A stretch of 64,000 nt of DNA from Mycolicibacter senuensis (GCF_002101885.1 NZ_LQPS01000043.1:186001-250000); one strand, 5' to 3'; shown: positions 49,315 through 58,473, numbered from the stretch's first letter. A program made the numbers and translations. The notes: generated from the sequence alone by a model not told the origin.

Positions 49315-51296
49315 TCGGCATCGACGTGGTTCGGCCGGGCATGTTCACCACCGTGCAGGACTGGCCCGGGCGCATCGGCTATTGGCATGTCGGGGTGCCA
49401 CCGTCGGGGCCGATGGACGACCTGTCGTTCCGGATCGGCAACCGGGTGCTGGGGAATCCGCAGGGTGCGGCCGGCCTGGAAGTCACCCGGGATGGGCCGG
49501 CCCTGCGGTTCGCCGACCCGGCCTGGATCTGCGTCACCGGGGCGCCGGCACCGGTCACCGTGGCGGGCGTCGCGACGCCACAGTGGCAGGCGGTGCGGAT
49601 ACCCGCCGGGGCCCTACTCGAGATCGGCACCGCCGCCGGCCCCGGGTTGCGCTGCTACCTGCTCATCGAAGGCGGCCTGTCCGAACCGGAATTCCTGGGC
49701 AGCGTGGCGACTTTCACCCACGGCGGATTCGGTGGCCATCGTGGCCGGCAACTGCGCGCCGGAGATCGGCTCACCGCTTCGGGCCGGGGCGGCGCCGCGC
49801 CGGCGCTGGACCGCGCCGCCGGTGAGAGTCAGCCCAGCATCGGCTCGCGCTGGGAGCTGGCGGTGACCGAAGGCCCGCACGGTGCGCCGGAGTTTTTGTC
49901 CCGCACCGACATGACCACTTTGACCACCACCGATTACACCGTGCACTTCAATTCCGACCGCACCGGGGTCCGGCTGATCGGGCCGAAGCCCAGATGGGCG
50001 CGCCCCGACGGGGGAGACGCCGGGCTGCACCCGTCGAACATCCATGACACCGCCTACTGTGTTGGCGCACTGGACTTCACCGGCGACACCCCGATCCTGC
50101 TGGGGCCCGACGGGCCCAGCCTCGGCGGTTTCGTCTGTCCGGTGACGGTGGCGCGCGGCGACCGCTGGAAGCTCGGTCAGCTCCGCCCCGGCGACACCGT
50201 GCGCTTGGTGCCGGTGCGCGCCGATCACGCCCCGCCGCCGACCTCGTTGGGGGTGCGGCGGCGAGCGGCGTCACCGGTGGTGTTGTCCCGCTCCGGGGAC
50301 GGTGACGACGGGGTGCTGCGGCGCTACACCGGTCGCGACGGGACGGCCGTCACCATGCGGCGCGCCGGCGACGGTGGGGTGTTGCTCGAATACGGGCCCA
50401 TGACACTGGATCTGGCGTTACGGGCGCGGGTACAGGTGGCTTACGACACCCTGCGCCGGCAGGGGTTGCCCGGGCTGGTGGAACTGACACCGGGGGTGCG
50501 GTCCCTGCAGGTCCAGTTCGACACCGAGCAGATCTCCTGCGCCGAGGTGATCGAACAGCTGACCGCCGTCGACGAGGCGCAGCCGCCCTGCGACGAGCTC
50601 GTGGTGCCGAGTCGCTCGGTGCGCCTGCCGTTGAGCTGGGACGACCCGGCCACCCACGAGGCGATCCGCCGCTACACCTACGGTGTGCGCCCCGACGCGC
50701 CGTGGTGCCCGTCGAACATCGAATTCATCAGGCGCATCAACGGACTCGATGACACCGCGGCGGTCTACGACGTCGTGTTCGGCGCGCAGTACCTGGTGCT
50801 GGGCCTGGGTGACATCTATCTCGGCGCGCCGGTGGCGACCCCGCTGGACCCCAGGCACCGGTTGGTTACGACGAAGTACAACCCGGCTCGCACCTGGACG
50901 CCGGAGAACGCGGTCGGCATCGGCGGTGCCTACCTGTGCATCTACGGCATCGAGGGGCCCGGCGGCTACCAGTTCGTCGGCCGCACCACCCAGGTGTGGA
51001 ATCACCGCCACGCCACCGCTGGCCTGTTCGATCCCGAGACCCCGTGGCTGTTGCGCTACTTCGACCGGATCAGCTTTTATCCGGTCGGCCCGGACGAACT
51101 GTTGGAGCTGCGCGCCGACACCGCGGCCGGACGCGGCCGGATCGCCATCACCGACGGCGAGTTCTCGCTGGCCGACCACCAGCGGTTCCTCGCCGACAAC
51201 GCCGAATCCATCGCCGAATTCCGCCGCCGACAGACGGTGGCCTTCGCCGCCGAACGCAGCGCCTGGCGTGCCGCGGGTGAAATCGATTGCAGCTAA
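49311..51296 (+). CDS. Stand-alone carboxyltransferase of urea/guanidine carboxylase type (KipA-KipI domains only)
   Basis: A 661-residue protein equal to the middle third of a urea/guanidine carboxylase. Residues about 1-310 are the KipA/AHS2 domain (TTVQDWPGRIGYWHVGVPPSG, HPSNIHDTAYCVGALDFTGD, GPDGPSLGGFVCPVT) and about 335-600 the KipI/AHS1 domain (GVRPDAPWCPSNIEFI, YLVLGLGDIYLGAP). Full-length enzymes of about 1200 residues have a biotin carboxylase before it and a biotin carrier after it. Here both are absent: the start overlaps the previous gene by ATGA and the stop falls at the linker where the carrier would begin. It must use a carboxybiotin donor encoded elsewhere, or have a different reaction such as 5-oxoprolinase-like chemistry. 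No allophanate hydrolase is in the window. Confidence 0.88.
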   Translation: MIGIDVVRPGMFTTVQDWPGRIGYWHVGVPPSGPMDDLSFRIGNRVLGNPQGAAGLEVTRDGPALRFADPAWICVTGAPAPVTVAGVATPQWQAVRIPAGALLEIGTAAGPGLRCYLLIEGGLSEPEFLGSVATFTHGGFGGHRGRQLRAGDRLTASGRGGAAPALDRAAGESQPSIGSRWELAVTEGPHGAPEFLSRTDMTTLTTTDYTVHFNSDRTGVRLIGPKPRWARPDGGDAGLHPSNIHDTAYCVGALDFTGDTPILLGPDGPSLGGFVCPVTVARGDRWKLGQLRPGDTVRLVPVRADHAPPPTSLGVRRRAASPVVLSRSGDGDDGVLRRYTGRDGTAVTMRRAGDGGVLLEYGPMTLDLALRARVQVAYDTLRRQGLPGLVELTPGVRSLQVQFDTEQISCAEVIEQLTAVDEAQPPCDELVVPSRSVRLPLSWDDPATHEAIRRYTYGVRPDAPWCPSNIEFIRRINGLDDTAAVYDVVFGAQYLVLGLGDIYLGAPVATPLDPRHRLVTTKYNPARTWTPENAVGIGGAYLCIYGIEGPGGYQFVGRTTQVWNHRHATAGLFDPETPWLLRYFDRISFYPVGPDELLELRADTAAGRGRIAITDGEFSLADHQRFLADNAESIAEFRRRQTVAFAAERSAWRAAGEIDCS

Positions 51297-51847
51297 ATCA
51301 GTTTCAGTGATTCATCGCGGTGCAGCACGAAGAAGTACGGCCGGGACGAACCGCGCAGATCCATCGCGCCGATCACCGCTTCACCGGAGAGCCGGCGGAA
51401 GACGTCGTTGATCGGGGCCTGGTCGTAGACCATTGTCGCGCTGTCGACTTCCCGAAAGCGGGTGGTGCGCAACCGGGCCTTGGGTGAACGCGTCCGCAGC
51501 AGCGGCTGCAACCGGGTGATCGGGCCGGCGAACGAGCGCTTCTTCAACCCGGGCAGCTTCGTCGCGGGCCCGAGGGCACTGAACGCCAGCACCGGGTTGA
51601 ACGCCCACAGCGCGGAGCCGTCCCGGGTGGGGAACAACAGCGGATGGACGGTCTCGGCGTCGACGAACTGCTTGCCCCACCAGCCGGTGGCGGCCAACAG
51701 CCCGTCGAGTGGGTGGCCGGTCGGCAGCTCGGCGCCCCGCCAGGTGCCGAGCATGAAGTCGGGGTCGACTGCCGCCGCGGCGTCAAAGACCTCAATGGCC
51801 GCGGCGGTGGTCGTCGGCACCGTCGAGAACAAGTCCTGCACCAGCAT
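51293..51847 (-). CDS. GXWXG/DUF4334 domain protein
   Basis: A 184-residue protein with the GXWXG motif near residue 35 (GTWRGAELPTGHPLDGLL) followed by WWGKQF and a C-terminal DUF4334 region ending YFFVLHRDESL. The family is small and uncharacterised, probably a lipocalin-like binding fold. The ATG at 51847 is chosen; a GTG at 51856 is an alternative. The stop overlaps the carboxyltransferase stop by 4 bases in convergent orientation. Confidence 0.8.
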   Translation of the reverse strand: MLVQDLFSTVPTTTAAAIEVFDAAAAVDPDFMLGTWRGAELPTGHPLDGLLAATGWWGKQFVDAETVHPLLFPTRDGSALWAFNPVLAFSALGPATKLPGLKKRSFAGPITRLQPLLRTRSPKARLRTTRFREVDSATMVYDQAPINDVFRRLSGEAVIGAMDLRGSSRPYFFVLHRDESLKLI

Positions 51848-51892
51848 GGGAACCACCGTACTTGACAGCTGTCAACGGTGGGGGCCCTGCGG

Positions 51893-52795
51893 TCAGAGCA
51901 CCACCGTTTCGTTGGCCACCCGGATCACCCGGTCCTGGCAGTGCCACTGCACCGCCCGCGACAACACCGCCCGCTCCACGTCGGCGCCCAGCCGCACCAG
52001 GTCGGTCACGCTGTGGGTGTGGTCGACGCGCACCACGTCCTGTTCGATGATCGGCCCCTCGTCGAGCACCTCGGTGACGTAGTGCGCGGTGGCGCCGATC
52101 AGCTTCACGCCGCGCTCGCGCGCCCGCTGATAGGGCGCCGCACCGATGAACGCCGGCAGGAAGGAGTGGTGGATGTTGATCAGCGGGCAGCCCACCGCGT
52201 CGATGAAGTCTCCGGTGATGATCTGCATGTAGCGCGCCAGCACCACCAGATCGACGTTGCCGCACAACAGCTGCAGTTGGCGCTGTTCGGCCTCGGCGCG
52301 GATGTCGCGGGTGGCCGGGATGTGGAAGAACGGCACCCCGAACGGACGCACCTGCTCGGCCAACTCCGGGTGATTGGAGATCACCATCGCCACGGTCATC
52401 TCCAGTTCGCCGCGACGGTTGCGCCACAGCAGGTCCAGCAGGCAGTGGTCGGCCTTGGACGCCATGATCGCCACCCGTTTGGGCTTGGCCGCCTCGGCGA
52501 AGCGGTAGTCCATCGCGAACCGTTCGGCGACCGTGGCGCCGAACCGCTGTTGCAGGTCGTCGATGGCGGCGGGCAGGCCCGGCAGGTGAAAGATCGCCCG
52601 TTGCACGAACGTGCCGTCTTCGGGGGCGGTCGAGTGCTGATCCAGCGAGATGATGTTGGCGCCGGCCTCGGCCAGAAAGGCACTGACCGAGGCGATGATG
52701 CCGTGGCTGTCGGGGCAGCGCAGCAGCAACCGTCCGATGTCCGCGGGCGGCTGGCCGTCGGTTCGCGGTGGACGCGGTGGATAGGCCTGAGTCAT
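51893..52795 (-). CDS. purU: Formyltetrahydrofolate deformylase
   Basis: A 300-residue enzyme that hydrolyses 10-formyl-THF to formate and THF, supplying formate for purine synthesis and balancing one-carbon pools. An N-terminal ACT domain (about 20-100; LLRCPDSHGIIASVSAFLAE) precedes the formyltransferase domain with the catalytic Asn-His-Asp set in INIHHSFLPAF, and HYVTEVLDEGPIIEQD. It marks the return to the conserved core; in M. tuberculosis it adjoins coaD directly. Confidence 0.96.
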   Translation of the reverse strand: MTQAYPPRPPRTDGQPPADIGRLLLRCPDSHGIIASVSAFLAEAGANIISLDQHSTAPEDGTFVQRAIFHLPGLPAAIDDLQQRFGATVAERFAMDYRFAEAAKPKRVAIMASKADHCLLDLLWRNRRGELEMTVAMVISNHPELAEQVRPFGVPFFHIPATRDIRAEAEQRQLQLLCGNVDLVVLARYMQIITGDFIDAVGCPLINIHHSFLPAFIGAAPYQRARERGVKLIGATAHYVTEVLDEGPIIEQDVVRVDHTHSVTDLVRLGADVERAVLSRAVQWHCQDRVIRVANETVVL

Positions 52796-52937
52796 GACCG
52801 CCCTTCGCCGATCTGGATTTCAACGGGTCAGGCTACCGCTGAAGTGGAAGAGAATCCGACACACCGGGCGGATAACGCAGTCACACGCATAACAGAGGGC
52901 ACACTAGTAACAACAACTATGCCTGGAGGGTGCTGCC

Positions 52938-53675
52938 GTGTACCGAGTGTTCGAAGCCCTTGACGAACTGGGCTCCATTGTCGAAGAAGCGCGTGGCGTG
53001 CCGATGACGGCCGGCTGCGTGGTGCCCCGCGGCGACGTCCTGGAACTGATCGACGACATCCGCGACGCGATACCCGGCGAGCTGGATGACGCCCAGGATG
53101 TGCTCGACGCCCGCGACTCGGTGCTCAACGAGGCCAAAGAACACGCGGAGTCGATGGTCAGCTCCGCCACAGCCGAATCGGACTCGCTGGTCAGCCACGC
53201 CCGGGCCGAGGCGGACCGGTTGCTGGCCGACGGCAAGGGGCAGGCCGACCGGATGGTGGCCGAGGCGCGCGCCCACAGTGAACGGATGCTCGGCGAAGCC
53301 CGCGAGGAGGCCGCCCGGCTGACCGCGACCGCCAAGCGCGAGTTCGAGACCGCCACCAGCCGTGCCCAGGCCGAATGCGACCGGTTGGTCGAGAACGGCA
53401 ACGCCGCCTACGAGAAGGCGGTGCAGGAGGGCATCAAGGAGCAGCAGCGGCTGGTCTCGCAGAACGAGGTGGTGACCTCCGCGCGGGCCGAGGCCACCCG
53501 GCTGATCGACTCGGCACACGCCGAGGCCGACCGGATGCGCGGTGAATGCGACATCTACGTCGATGCCAAGCTGGCCGAATTCGAGGACTTCCTCAATGGC
53601 ACCCTGCGCTCGATCAACCGCGGCCGTCACCAACTCCGCACCGCCGCGGGAACTCACGACTACGCAACTCGCTGA
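52938..53675 (+). CDS. sepIVA: DivIVA-domain septation protein SepIVA
   Basis: A 245-residue coiled-coil protein equal to M. tuberculosis Rv2927c / M. smegmatis SepIVA, a DivIVA-domain protein needed for septation and for intracellular membrane-domain organisation. A short N-terminal DivIVA-like segment (MYRVFEALDELGSIVEEARG) is followed by a long Ala/Glu/Arg heptad region (about 50-215). GTG start behind CCTGGAGGG with 8-9 bases of spacing. Confidence 0.93.
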   Translation: MYRVFEALDELGSIVEEARGVPMTAGCVVPRGDVLELIDDIRDAIPGELDDAQDVLDARDSVLNEAKEHAESMVSSATAESDSLVSHARAEADRLLADGKGQADRMVAEARAHSERMLGEAREEAARLTATAKREFETATSRAQAECDRLVENGNAAYEKAVQEGIKEQQRLVSQNEVVTSARAEATRLIDSAHAEADRMRGECDIYVDAKLAEFEDFLNGTLRSINRGRHQLRTAAGTHDYATR

Positions 53676-53702
53676 CCCGCCGAGCCCGGGCCGATCGCTG
53701 CG

Positions 53703-53708
53703 TAGAAT
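53703..53708 (+). promoter_or_regulatory. Candidate -10 hexamer for DUF177-rnc-fpg
   Basis: TAGAAT, 6 bases before the ATG at 53715; leaderless spacing at the head of a tightly packed operon. Confidence 0.5.
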
Positions 53709-53714
53709 CGCGGC

Positions 53715-54329
53715 ATGACCAGGCACCGCGACGCACGCACAAAGGCGACCCTGCCGGCACCTTTCGTGGTCAACGTCGCCCGGCTGGGCCGGCGCCCCGG
53801 CACGATGATGTCGCTGCAGGAGCAGCGGTCCAGCCCGGTCCGCATCGGTCTGGACCTGGTGGCGATTCCGCCGGACTCCGCGGTCCACCTGGATCTGCGG
53901 GTGGAGTCGGTCTCCGAGGGGGTGCTGGTCAGCGGCGTGGTCTCCGGGGTGACCACCGGTGAGTGCGCGCGGTGCCTGCAGCCGCTGACCGGCGACATCG
54001 AGGTCGAGCTGACCGAGCTGTTCGCCTACCCGGACAGCACCACCGACGCGACCACCGACGACGACGAGATCGGCCGGGTGGTCGATGACGCCGTGGACCT
54101 CGAGCAGGCGATCGTCGACGCGGTCGGGCTGACGCTGCCGCTGTCTCCGCTGTGTGCGCCCGACTGCCCGGGACTGTGCCCGGACTGCGGGGTGGCCCTG
54201 GCCAGCGTAGAGGGGGCCGAACCGGGCCATCACCACGAAAAGATCGACCCGCGCTGGGCCAAACTCGCCGAGATGGTGGGCCAGCAGCGGTCCCAGGGGG
54301 CTCAGTCGAGCGATGACGGTGAGCGGTGA
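53715..54329 (+). CDS. YceD/DUF177 family protein (Rv2926c-like)
   Basis: A 204-residue protein of the YceD family, associated with 23S rRNA or ribosome L32 handling. Core motif GECARCLQPLTGDIEVELTE is followed by the actinobacterial Cys cluster CAPDCPGLCPDCG, a likely zinc site. rpmF, its usual neighbour in other phyla, is not here; as in M. tuberculosis, rnc follows, with a 4-base GTGA overlap. Confidence 0.9.
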   Translation: MTRHRDARTKATLPAPFVVNVARLGRRPGTMMSLQEQRSSPVRIGLDLVAIPPDSAVHLDLRVESVSEGVLVSGVVSGVTTGECARCLQPLTGDIEVELTELFAYPDSTTDATTDDDEIGRVVDDAVDLEQAIVDAVGLTLPLSPLCAPDCPGLCPDCGVALASVEGAEPGHHHEKIDPRWAKLAEMVGQQRSQGAQSSDDGER

Positions 54330-55018
54330 GCCGTCCCCGGCAAGCAGTGCTCGACGCGCTCGGCGTGGACCTGCCCGACGACCTGCTCACGCTGGCCGTC
54401 ACCCACCGCAGCTACGCCTACGAGAACGGCGGACTGCCCACCAATGAGCGCCTGGAGTTCCTCGGCGACGCCGTGCTCGGGCTGACCATCACCGACGAAC
54501 TGTTCCACCGGCACCCCGACCGGCCCGAGGGCGACCTGGCCAAACTGCGCTCCAGCGTGGTCAACACCGCCGCGCTGGCCGATGTGGCGCGCGGGCTGAC
54601 CGACGACGGCCTGGGCGCCCATCTGCTGCTCGGCCGCGGGGAGATCAACACCGGCGGGGCCGACAAGTCCAGCATCCTGGCCGACGGTATGGAGTCACTG
54701 CTGGGTGCGGTCTACCTGCAGCACGGCATCGACACCGCGCGTGAGGTGATCCTGCGCTTGTTCGGCCCGTTGCTCGACACCGCCGCGACCCTGGGCGCCG
54801 GCCTGGACTGGAAGACCAGCCTGCAGGAACTGACCGCTGCCCGCGGCATCGGCGTGCCGTGCTACCAAGTCAGCTCGACCGGGCCGGACCACGACCGCGA
54901 GTTCACCGCGATCGTGGTCGTGTCCGACACCGAATACGGATCCGGTGTGGGCCGGTCCAAGAAGGAAGCCGAGCAGAAAGCGGCGGCGGCGGCCTGGACG
55001 GCGCTGGACGCCGGGTAG
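54326..55018 (+). CDS. rnc: Ribonuclease III
   Basis: A 230-residue endonuclease for double-stranded RNA, processing rRNA precursors. The signature NERLEFLGDAVLG (40-52) and the second acidic site DGMESLLGAVY form the active centre, and the C-terminal dsRNA-binding domain ends GVGRSKKEAEQKAAAAAW. GTG start overlaps DUF177; fpg begins directly after the stop. Confidence 0.97.
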   Translation: MSRPRQAVLDALGVDLPDDLLTLAVTHRSYAYENGGLPTNERLEFLGDAVLGLTITDELFHRHPDRPEGDLAKLRSSVVNTAALADVARGLTDDGLGAHLLLGRGEINTGGADKSSILADGMESLLGAVYLQHGIDTAREVILRLFGPLLDTAATLGAGLDWKTSLQELTAARGIGVPCYQVSSTGPDHDREFTAIVVVSDTEYGSGVGRSKKEAEQKAAAAAWTALDAG

Positions 55019-55855
55019 ATGCCGGAGCTTCCCGAGGTCGAGGTGGTGCGCCGCGGCCTGCACGCCCACCTGGTGGGCCGCACCATCGCCGGGGTCCGGG
55101 TCCACCACCCGCGTGCGGTGCGCCGGCACGAGGCCGGGCCGGCCGACCTGACCGGCCGACTGCTCGATGCCCGGATCGTCGGCACCGACCGGCGCGGCAA
55201 GTATCTGTGGCTGCTGTTGAGCACGGATGAGGCGCTGGTGGTGCACCTGGGGATGAGCGGGCAGATGCTGCTGGGCGACTTGCCCGACACCAAACACCTG
55301 CGAATCGCCGCGGTGCTCGACGACGGCACCAAGGTCAGCTTCGTCGATCAACGGACCTTCGGCGGCTGGCAGCTCACCGACTTGGCCGAGGTCGACGGCA
55401 GCGTGGTGCCGCTGCCGGTGGCGCATCTGGCGCGTGACCCGCTGGATCCGCGCTTCGACGCCGAATCGGTGGTGCAGATGCTGCGGCGCAAGCACTCCGA
55501 GATCAAACGCCAGCTGCTGGATCAGACCGTGGTGTCCGGGATCGGCAACATCTACGCCGATGAGGCGCTGTGGCGTGCCGGGATTCGCGGCACCCGGATG
55601 GCCGACGCGCTGTCCCGGCCCCGGTTGCGAGCGCTGCTGGAGGCCGCGGGGGCGGTGATGCGCGACGCACTGGCCGCCGGCGGCACCTCGTTCGACTCGC
55701 TCTACGTCAACGTCAACGGCGAGTCCGGCTACTTCAGCCGGTCGCTGGACGCCTACGGTCGCGAGGACGAGCCCTGCCGGCGCTGCGGGACGCGCATCCG
55801 GCGGCAGAAATTCACCAACCGCTCGTCGTACTACTGCCCGAAGTGCCAGCGCTGA
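55019..55855 (+). CDS. mutM: Formamidopyrimidine-DNA glycosylase
   Basis: A 278-residue glycosylase/AP lyase (fpg, Rv2924c) that excises 8-oxoguanine. MPELPEVEVVRRGL supplies the catalytic Pro2 and Glu3. The helix-two-turn-helix with GIGNIYADEALW and a C-terminal CxxC zinc finger (CRRCGTRIRRQ then YYCPKCQR) are intact. It abuts rnc without a gap. Confidence 0.98.
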   Translation: MPELPEVEVVRRGLHAHLVGRTIAGVRVHHPRAVRRHEAGPADLTGRLLDARIVGTDRRGKYLWLLLSTDEALVVHLGMSGQMLLGDLPDTKHLRIAAVLDDGTKVSFVDQRTFGGWQLTDLAEVDGSVVPLPVAHLARDPLDPRFDAESVVQMLRRKHSEIKRQLLDQTVVSGIGNIYADEALWRAGIRGTRMADALSRPRLRALLEAAGAVMRDALAAGGTSFDSLYVNVNGESGYFSRSLDAYGREDEPCRRCGTRIRRQKFTNRSSYYCPKCQR

Positions 55856-55861
55856 GCTGTG

Positions 55862-56635
55862 TCACTCGAAGATGTCGCGGTAGATCCGCCCCGGCGGCAG
55901 GGTCGGGTCGATGAACCATTCCCGGCCGAACATCAGCCCGGCCACCTGCGGGGGAAGCCGCAGCAACACCGCGAACAGTCGCGCCGCCGCCGCATTGCCG
56001 CTGATCTGCGAACGATGCGCGGCGAACGCATCGCGCTTCTGTCGCGCGAACCGAAACACCTTGATACGGTGCGTGATCGCCGACCGCGGGGCGTACGCGG
56101 TGCGGGCCACCTCGAGCGGGTAGGGTGCCGGCAGCCGCAACAGCCGAGCGGTGCGCGCGACCCGCAGCAGCGACTCTCGGGACATCGTGGCCTCCAGCAC
56201 GCGCGGGGTCGCCGCGAGCTCGGCGGCTCGTTTGCCGACGTGATGGACCTGGACGTGATCACGATGGCCGTAGCCGCCGTTGGCCTGGTAGCTCAACAGC
56301 AGATCCGCGCCTTCGTCGCGAAGGATCGCGGCCAGTTGCTGGGCCGCCCGCTCGGTGTCGGCGCGCCCGAACCTGACCCGGCCCGGCGGGTCGGGGTGGA
56401 ACTGCGGTCCGAAACCGCTGTCGGCGTAACCGAGGCACTCCACCCGATGAACGCCGAGAATCTGCGCACTGGCGCGTAGTTCGCCGAGACGCTCGACGTC
56501 GTCGTCGCTGACGCGCCCGTCCGTAGCCACCACCAGAACCACCCGGTGGCCCTCGGCGGCCGCCCGCGCCAGCGTGCCCCCGGTCAGGATCGCCTCGTCG
56601 TCGGGGTGGGCGTGGAATGCGACGACCGTGGCCAT
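55862..56635 (-). CDS. PIG-L (LmbE-like) family deacetylase
   Basis: A 257-residue zinc amidohydrolase of the family of MshB and Mca. Metal motifs: AHPDDE at about 9-14 and HRDHVQVHH at about 124-132. Substrates are usually N-acetylated sugars or conjugates; this one is unknown. It is last in a same-strand row after the DJ-1/PfpI gene (18-base gap). The 1-4 Cys/His pattern and length fit an active enzyme. Confidence 0.9.
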   Translation of the reverse strand: MATVVAFHAHPDDEAILTGGTLARAAAEGHRVVLVVATDGRVSDDDVERLGELRASAQILGVHRVECLGYADSGFGPQFHPDPPGRVRFGRADTERAAQQLAAILRDEGADLLLSYQANGGYGHRDHVQVHHVGKRAAELAATPRVLEATMSRESLLRVARTARLLRLPAPYPLEVARTAYAPRSAITHRIKVFRFARQKRDAFAAHRSQISGNAAAARLFAVLLRLPPQVAGLMFGREWFIDPTLPPGRIYRDIFE

Positions 56636-56653
56636 GACAGGTCGGTTATTCCC

Positions 56654-57283
56654 TCAGCGCCGCAGCTGCGCCGCGCGGTTGCGCACCGCCTCGTCGGCCT
56701 TGGGCAGCGAGCCGCAGTCGAACGGCGGCTGCGGGTCGTACTCGATCATCAGCTGTGCCGCCTGGGCCGTCTCGGTGTCCACCAGCAGCTCGACCAGCCG
56801 CAGCGCCATGTCGATACCGCTGGAGACCCCCGCCGAGGTGAGAATCCGTTGCGGCAGGTGCTCGACCACGCGCTGCTCCACATAGCGAGCGCCCAGATGC
56901 TCCAGCAGCTCCACCGCGCCCCAGTGCGTGGTGGCGGTCAGGCCGTCCAACAGCCCGGCCGCAGCCAGCAGCAGCGAGCCGGTGCATACCGAGGTGGTGA
57001 ACCTGGTGTGCGGGTGGACTCTGCGCAGCCAATCGAGCAGTTCGGCGTCGTCGAGCAGCACTCGGGTTCCGACACCGCCGGGCACGACGACGACATCCGG
57101 ACGAAGCACCTCGTCGAACCGGGCGTCACAGGTGACCCCGAGCATCCCGTTGTCGCTGCGGACTTCGCCGTGCCGGTGACCGACGAAGACGATTTCGACT
57201 TCGGGAACCCGCTGCAGCACCTCGTAGGGGCCGACCGCATCCAGCGCGGTGAATCGGGCGAACAGTGGAATCGCGACCTGCAC
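56654..57283 (-). CDS. DJ-1/PfpI family protein
   Basis: A 209-residue class I glutamine-amidotransferase-like protein. The nucleophile Cys lies in TTSVCTGSLLLAAAGLLDG and the acidic partner in the strand VAIPLFARFTALDAVGPYEVL. Members include isonitrile hydratase, chaperone/deglycase-like proteins and AraC-fused regulators. GTG at 57283 behind GAGAGGA is chosen; the longer frame to 57451 lacks homology. It follows the broken LuxR regulator by 82 bases. Confidence 0.88.
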   Translation of the reverse strand: MQVAIPLFARFTALDAVGPYEVLQRVPEVEIVFVGHRHGEVRSDNGMLGVTCDARFDEVLRPDVVVVPGGVGTRVLLDDAELLDWLRRVHPHTRFTTSVCTGSLLLAAAGLLDGLTATTHWGAVELLEHLGARYVEQRVVEHLPQRILTSAGVSSGIDMALRLVELLVDTETAQAAQLMIEYDPQPPFDCGSLPKADEAVRNRAAQLRR

Positions 57284-57365
57284 CGGGTGTCCTCTCGGCT
57301 GTCCAGCGAATAGTGTTGCGACAGCCACCGATGATAGACCGCCTGAGCTGAATCCGTCGGCGCCG

Positions 57366-58473
57366 TCACCGCACCGGTGCCGCCGGATCGAGCGTGACCA
57401 GGAGCCGAACGAGTTCCGCCTGCCGATGAATGCCGGTCTTTTCGAAGACATGCCGGAGGTGGGTCTTCACGGTCGCCAGAGACGGACAGCCTTTCGGCGA
57501 TCGGGTTCAGGCCTTCGCCTCCCATCACCAGCAGGGCCACCTGCGCCTCGCTTCTGGTCAGACCGTACAGCCGCCGCAGCAGCATCGCCGGCGGTGCGGC
57601 TTCTCGCTCGGGATCGACGATGATGACCATCGAACGTCCGCTCACCGGCGCCGCAACGCAATTCGGGTGGACCGGCAGGACATGCACGACGTAGGGACGC
57701 CGACCGGAGCGCCGCGGACACAGAAATGATCCGCCCCAGGTGTCGCTGTCGGCCAGTTCGGACGCCCGGGCGATACTGCGCTGCAACTGGGCGTCGGCAG
57801 GCGGCGCGTCGGCCCTGATGCAGCCGTTCTCGATCCGCAACCCATCAGCTGAGCACAGCATCCGGTCGGCGGCGGCATTGGTGTAGACCGACCTGCGCCG
57901 TTCGACGATGACGATGCCGTGGCTGACGCTCTCACTGGCCTGGGCGAGGTCATCGCTTCGGTGATCGAGATCGTCGAGTCGGCCTTGTATCCGCAGCGCC
58001 TGCTGCAGGTGGGGGATGAGCAGGTGGGCCATCTCGACGTGCTCGGGGCTGTCGAATCGCTCCGGTCGCTTCACATTGGCGACGGCCAGGCTTGCCACTG
58101 GCGATCCGGAGGTGAGACGGACGAAGAGTCCGTCGTGCAGCCCGTTCGGGCGTGCCCAGTCGACTTGGAACTCACAATTCTGATACGGCCACATGAGCTC
58201 GGCGCCGGTACGAACCGCTCCCAACGGTCCGGCGTCGACGGCGCAGAGTACGTGATCCAGCCGTCCGTAGTGCTCCGTGTAGGTCTGTGCCGCTGCCGGC
58301 GGCATCTGTGCGTGCGCGAGCGTGTGCGAGCCGTTCGCGGAGAACACCAGCGAGGCGGTATGTGCATCGAAGGCACGCGCGATTGCGGCCACCGCGTCAT
58401 CCCATTGCTCCGGTGCCAGCGCCGCGGAATAAATACCGGAGATCAGTTGTGAGAAATCATCGATCCGGCTCAT
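57366..58473 (-). pseudogene. LuxR-type regulator, frameshifted in the helix-turn-helix
   Basis: From ATG 58473 about 330 residues read as the sensor part of a mycobacterial LuxR-type regulator (MSRIDDFSQLISGIYSAAL to LTRSEAQVALLVMGGEGLNPIAERLSV). The frame then runs out of the family. The expected DNA-recognition helix, LATVKTHLRHVFEKTGIHRQAELVRLL, is present in another frame and stops at 57366. Loss of one CT unit near 57478 (TCTC where TCTCTC would give SVSLATV) restores the product at about 369 residues. As read, the protein could not bind DNA. Sequencing error is the alternative. Confidence 0.82.
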
